Origin: Sphingobium subterraneum
GTDB lineage: Bacteria > Pseudomonadota > Alphaproteobacteria > Sphingomonadales > Sphingomonadaceae
NCBI RefSeq assembly: GCF_014199435.1
Contig: NZ_JACIJP010000009.1
Location: 1 to 57,720 of the forward strand
DNA: 57,720 bases
Direction: 5' to 3'
Shown: positions 54,448 to 57,720 of the stretch, piece by piece
Layout of the letters: every line of letters begins with the position of its first letter
Position numbering within the stretch: position 1 is the first letter of the stretch
Notes under the pieces: model-generated
Database searches by the model: none
The model's input: the letters and a program-made list of their open reading frames with translations, nothing else
What the model was told of the DNA's origin: nothing
Program-made: the position numbers and the translations under genes

Positions 54448-56528
54448 TTGTTCTTCTCGATCAGATCGCGCGCCACGGCGCAGATATTGTCGACGGTGAA
54501 ACCAAATTTTTCCTGGAGATTGGCGAGCGGCGCCGAGGCTCCGAAGGTCTTCATAGTTATTGTCCCGCCGTCATGTCCGACATAGCGGTCCCAACCCATC
54601 GACCCGCCCTGCTCGACGGCGAGCCGCGTGCGCACCGCATCGGGGAACACGCTCTGGCGATAGGCGTCGTCCTGCTTTTCGAACAAGGACCAGCTCGGCA
54701 GCGAAACCACTCGCGATCGGACGCCTTCGCCCGATAACTTCTCGTGGGCGGCCACCACCATCGGCAGTTCGCTGCCGGTACCGATAAGGATGATCTCGGG
54801 ATCTCCGCGCTCGGCGTCGCCAAGGATGTAGCCGCCTTTCTCCAGCCCGTCGGCGGATGCATATTTACGCCGATCGAGCGTCGGGATCGCCTGGCGCGAG
54901 AGGATCAGCGCGGTCGGCTCGTGGCTATGGCTGAGAGCGACCTTCCACGCTGCCGCCACCTCGTTTGCGTCGCCCGGCCGGATCGTGTCGAGCCCGGGGA
55001 TGGCTCGAAGCGTGGCCAGATGCTCGATCGGCTGGTGGGTTGGCCCGTCTTCGCCGACGCCGATTGAATCATGCGTGAACACGAAGACGACCGGCAGTTC
55101 CATGATCGCTGCCAGCCTTATCGGCGCGCGCATATAATCCGCGAAGACTAGGAATGTGCCGGTGTAAGGGCGCAGGTACGATAGCGCCATGCCATTGGCG
55201 ATCGATCCCATTGCATGCTCGCGCACACCGAAGTGCAAGTTGCGACCTGAATGGTCGTTCTTCCCAAACGAAGCCGCCCCCTGAAAAGTCATGCTAGTCT
55301 TGGTCGAGGGCGAGAGATCCGCCGCGCCGCCGATCAGCAGCGGCACGTGCGGTGCGATTGCGTTCAGCACCTTGCTGCCGCTGTCGCGCGAGGCCAGCCC
55401 CACGGCATCGGGAGGGAAGGTAGGGATTGCCGCCTGCCAGCCGCTCGGCAGCTTGCCCTGACGCAACAAGGCCATCTCGGTGGCTTCGGTGGGAAAGCTC
55501 TCGCGGTACCGGGCGTACATCGCTTCCCATGCTTCGCGCGCGGGCCGACCTCGACCGGAAACAGCATTGCGGAAGGCCTCGGCTATGCCATTTGGCACAA
55601 GGAACTTGGCTTCTTCAGGCCAGCCATAGGTCTTCTTGGTCGCACGGACATTGTCCTCGCCCAATGGCTCGCCATGCGCCTTCTCGCTGCCTGCTTTTGG
55701 GCTACCCCACCCAATTACGGAATGAACGACAATGAAAGTTGGCCGATCATCGGTAGCACGAAAGGCGTCAATCGAGCGGGCAAAGGCTTTGGTGTCGTTG
55801 GCATCGTCGACATGGATGACGTTCCAGCCATAGCCCTCGAATCGTTTGCCGACATCCTCGGTGAAGGCGAGCTCGGTCGAACCTTCGATCGAGATATGAT
55901 TGCTGTCGTAGATCCAGCAGAGATTTGACAGGGCGAGATGTCCGGCGAGTGATGCGGCCTCACTCGAGACGCCCTCCATCATGTCGCCGTCGCCGCACAG
56001 CACATAGATGTTGTGATCGAACAGCTCGAAACCGTCGCGGTTGAAGCGCGAGGCAAGCGCCCGCTCGGCAATCGCCATGCCGACCGAATTACCGCACCCT
56101 TGGCCCAGCGGACCGGTGGTCGTCTCGACACCAGTAGTCATGCGGTATTCGGGGTGGCCCGGGGTCTTCGAGCCGAGTTGGCGGAACTGCCTGATGTCGT
56201 CGAGACTGACTGCGGGCTCGCCCGTCGGCTTGCCGTCAGCGTCGATCTCCTTGATCCCGGCCAAGTGCAGCACCGCATAAAGCAACATGGACGCATGGCC
56301 GATCGACAAAACGAAGCGATCACGGTTCGGCCAGTCGGGCATATCCGGATCGTAGCGGATGAAGTCGCGCCAGAGCGTGTAGGCCACCGGCGCCATCGCC
56401 ATCGGCGTGCCCGGATGGCCGGAATTGGCCTTCTGTACGGCATCCATCGCCAACGTGCGGATGGTGTCGATCGCGAGCCTTTCGAGCGCTTCGTCCTGTC
56501 GGACCAGCTGTGTCGAAGCCGTGTTCAT
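54444..56528 (-). CDS. tkt: Transketolase
   Basis: 694 residues from ATG 56528 behind GAGGAGG. TPP-binding motif CGDGDMMEGVSSEAA, KANSGHPGTPMAMAP, HDSIGVGEDGPTHQPIEHL and ALILSRQAIP. Transfers two-carbon units in the pentose phosphate pathway. Its ATG overlaps the stop of the truncated Met-rich-domain gene, an unexpected partner. Longer upstream starts exist but add non-conserved sequence. Confidence 0.92.
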   Translation of the reverse strand: MNTASTQLVRQDEALERLAIDTIRTLAMDAVQKANSGHPGTPMAMAPVAYTLWRDFIRYDPDMPDWPNRDRFVLSIGHASMLLYAVLHLAGIKEIDADGKPTGEPAVSLDDIRQFRQLGSKTPGHPEYRMTTGVETTTGPLGQGCGNSVGMAIAERALASRFNRDGFELFDHNIYVLCGDGDMMEGVSSEAASLAGHLALSNLCWIYDSNHISIEGSTELAFTEDVGKRFEGYGWNVIHVDDANDTKAFARSIDAFRATDDRPTFIVVHSVIGWGSPKAGSEKAHGEPLGEDNVRATKKTYGWPEEAKFLVPNGIAEAFRNAVSGRGRPAREAWEAMYARYRESFPTEATEMALLRQGKLPSGWQAAIPTFPPDAVGLASRDSGSKVLNAIAPHVPLLIGGAADLSPSTKTSMTFQGAASFGKNDHSGRNLHFGVREHAMGSIANGMALSYLRPYTGTFLVFADYMRAPIRLAAIMELPVVFVFTHDSIGVGEDGPTHQPIEHLATLRAIPGLDTIRPGDANEVAAAWKVALSHSHEPTALILSRQAIPTLDRRKYASADGLEKGGYILGDAERGDPEIILIGTGSELPMVVAAHEKLSGEGVRSRVVSLPSWSLFEKQDDAYRQSVFPDAVRTRLAVEQGGSMGWDRYVGHDGGTITMKTFGASAPLANLQEKFGFTVDNICAVARDLIEKNK

Positions 56529-57205
56529 GAACTTGGGCCTCCTCGGGAGACATTGGGCGTGGGTTGGCTTTCGTATCCGGGATTTGTCAGAAGACATGTT
56601 TGGTGCATGCAGACCGTTCTGGATGGCGAGTCGTGCGTGAGTTGGTGGACTAGCCAACTGGCAGCGCAGATATCCGCCGACCGGTTTCCGAGGACTGCGC
56701 TTGGTGCATCCGACCCGACCATGATGTCGGGCTTGAGCGCGCTTGCTCCGCTGTTGGCGAGGGCAAGGCCTTTGCGAGCACCTTTGATGGCGTCCTGGGC
56801 CGTGCCGACGTCATTCGACATCAGTGCATGGTGAAGCCGCGCCTGCTCGGCCGTTAGAAGCTCGGCACCCGATCCCAGGCGATTGAGCGCTTCGTCACGT
56901 ACTGCGCCCCGTGCCTCGTTGAACAGCTTTGGCCAGTCCATCATCGGCGGATGAAAGGGCTTAGCGCCCATAGGCCCGCAACAACCGGTTGGTGCCGCGC
57001 CCATTTTGGCTCCCAGTGACGGCCCCATCATCTGCTTTATCATAGCGGCCATCGGATTGCCCGAAACCGGCATGGCGGATGGCGCGCCACCACCACCACT
57101 CGGGTGGCGTGAGGCATGGTCAACCGCGGACGTCAGCGCAACTGCGCTCATCATCAGCGGCCGCGACAACGTGAGAGTATTGATGTTGCTGCGCGCGTGC
57201 TTCAT
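56525..57205 (-). CDS. Truncated paralogue of the Met-rich domain of the reductase fusion
   Basis: About 226 residues. PMAAMIKQMMGPSLG, GCCGPMGAKPFHPPMMDWP and LLTAEQARLHHALMSNDVGT align with AQMMQKMMAP, GCCGMGGVKPYYASLMEWP and STQQTQIHHAMSMNDFAAAS in the fusion protein at 23117-25078. The similarity ends after SGASALK near residue 155, and the rest looks unrelated and unstructured. No transmembrane helix, reductase or ferredoxin follows. Whether it is a functional secreted protein or a remnant is open; it ends in the tkt start. Confidence 0.6.
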   Translation of the reverse strand: MKHARSNINTLTLSRPLMMSAVALTSAVDHASRHPSGGGGAPSAMPVSGNPMAAMIKQMMGPSLGAKMGAAPTGCCGPMGAKPFHPPMMDWPKLFNEARGAVRDEALNRLGSGAELLTAEQARLHHALMSNDVGTAQDAIKGARKGLALANSGASALKPDIMVGSDAPSAVLGNRSADICAASWLVHQLTHDSPSRTVCMHQTCLLTNPGYESQPTPNVSRGGPSS

Positions 57206-57217
57206 TTGGGCGTATTT

Positions 57218-57604
57218 CTACATGTCATCCTGCATGGGCATCGGTTTGTCTGCGGCCGGCATCGGGGCGCGCTTGGCCGCTGCAGGCTTGGCATGGCGAC
57301 GGTGTTTGGCGTGCTTCGATTTGGCCATCGGCATTTTCTTCATGCCGCAACAGCCAGGCTTGCCCTTCGCCATTGGAGGCGTGGCCGAAGGCATTTGCAT
57401 CCCATCATTCATCGGCATTCCGGCCATGCCGTCATGCTTCTCCATCATGCCACCGGCCGGCATCCCGCCACCGCTGGCAGACATCGGGGGCTGGGGCGAA
57501 GCTTGCCCGGTCGCTTGCCCCTGAGCAGCGGCGATGCCTGGCAGCAGCAGGATGGCACCGGCGATTGTTAGCGCGCGCAAAGAATAAGAACGTCTCTTGG
57601 TCAT
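57218..57604 (-). CDS. Met-rich secreted protein
   Basis: 128 residues from ATG 57604. Signal peptide to IAAAQ. Chain: GGGMPAGGMMEKHDGMAGMP, GKPGCCGMKKMPMAKSKHAK, a Lys/His/Ala-rich stretch and MPMQDDM at the end. Likely copper-binding by composition. Lies 12 bases upstream of the truncated paralogue gene on the same strand. Confidence 0.6.
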   Translation of the reverse strand: MTKRRSYSLRALTIAGAILLLPGIAAAQGQATGQASPQPPMSASGGGMPAGGMMEKHDGMAGMPMNDGMQMPSATPPMAKGKPGCCGMKKMPMAKSKHAKHRRHAKPAAAKRAPMPAADKPMPMQDDM

Positions 57605-57657
57605 GGTAGATACTCCGTTTGAGTGAGGGTCGTGCGGCTGAGCGGAACAGGAAAGTG

Positions 57658-57720
57658 TCATAAGGCACTGTTTGGCTCGATACAGCGATAGATGGTGGCC
57701 GGGTGAACGTTGAAGGTCCT
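57658..57720 (-). CDS. C-terminus of a serine recombinase (resolvase/invertase), cut by the window edge
   Basis: The minus strand reads RTFNVHPATIYRCIEPNSAL and stops at 57658. FNVHPATIYR is the recognition-helix end of Tn3-type resolvases. The rest lies beyond the window. It suggests a transposon or island edge near the right end. Confidence 0.6.
   Translation of the reverse strand, partial: RTFNVHPATIYRCIEPNSAL

Overview
The window looks like accessory DNA of a sphingomonad (Sphingobium/Novosphingobium/Sphingomonas type), either a plasmid or a genomic island. The reasons are high GC, sphingomonad-style tyrosine recombinases, CopA/CopB multicopper-oxidase pairs, a CnrYXH regulator, a fused transaldolase/glucose-6-phosphate isomerase and dense minus-strand operons joined by ATGA overlaps. 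The genus is inferred from protein style only. I saw no rRNA, tRNA or CRISPR.

Layout. 1-3901: a graveyard of tyrosine recombinases (one nearly intact, one broken by frameshifts, one C-terminal scrap) around two small related secreted-protein genes and a CnrY-like scrap. 3993-6132: TonB-dependent receptor with a Fur-like palindrome. 6251-14985: a Cus-type RND copper efflux operon (two small exported proteins, CusC, CusB, CusA, CusF, all minus strand) next to a decayed partial copy of cusA-cusF and a second copy of the two small proteins on the other strand. 15064-20678: a membrane protein of unknown function, an apparently permuted ATP-grasp protein, and a CueR / SRPBCC / Cu+-ATPase operon behind a MerR-type promoter. 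20768-25078: a five-gene operon encoding a Met-rich periplasmic domain fused to a flavin reductase and 2Fe-2S ferredoxin, a five-helix membrane protein with histidine pairs, a seven-heme cytochrome c, a DUF2933 protein and an ICMT-like methyltransferase. This is the most novel-looking system here. 25335-29836: lipoproteins, a second MerR regulator, an HhH plus PD-(D/E)XK-like protein, and CopD/CopC. 30117-41188: cnrYXH followed by copA1-copB1-PepSY-DUF411, an IS5-family insertion, a Met-rich protein, copA2-copB2 and an exported Cys-rich Csp.

41246-57604: a lone receiver, FixJ/FixL oxygen sensing, mannose-6-phosphate isomerase, a GH130 mannoside phosphorylase, and a minus-strand chain tkt, tal-pgi, gnd, zwf, a Cof-type HAD, a small ORF and a PMM2-like HAD. 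Together these can route mannosides to mannose 1-phosphate, mannose 6-phosphate, fructose 6-phosphate, glucose 6-phosphate and the oxidative pentose phosphate pathway. A 15-base motif (TTACGTAnnnATCCC) occurs three times in the promoters around FixJ and GH130. The tkt gene is preceded by a truncated copy of the Met-rich domain of the reductase and another Met-rich protein. A serine resolvase C-terminus runs off the right edge.

How it works together (inference): cytoplasmic Cu+ is exported by the ATPase under CueR, periplasmic copper is expelled by CusFCBA, oxidised or sequestered by CopA/CopB/CopC/Csp and Met-rich proteins under CnrYXH-type control, and a transmembrane NAD(P)H-driven electron chain may change the redox state of periplasmic metal.
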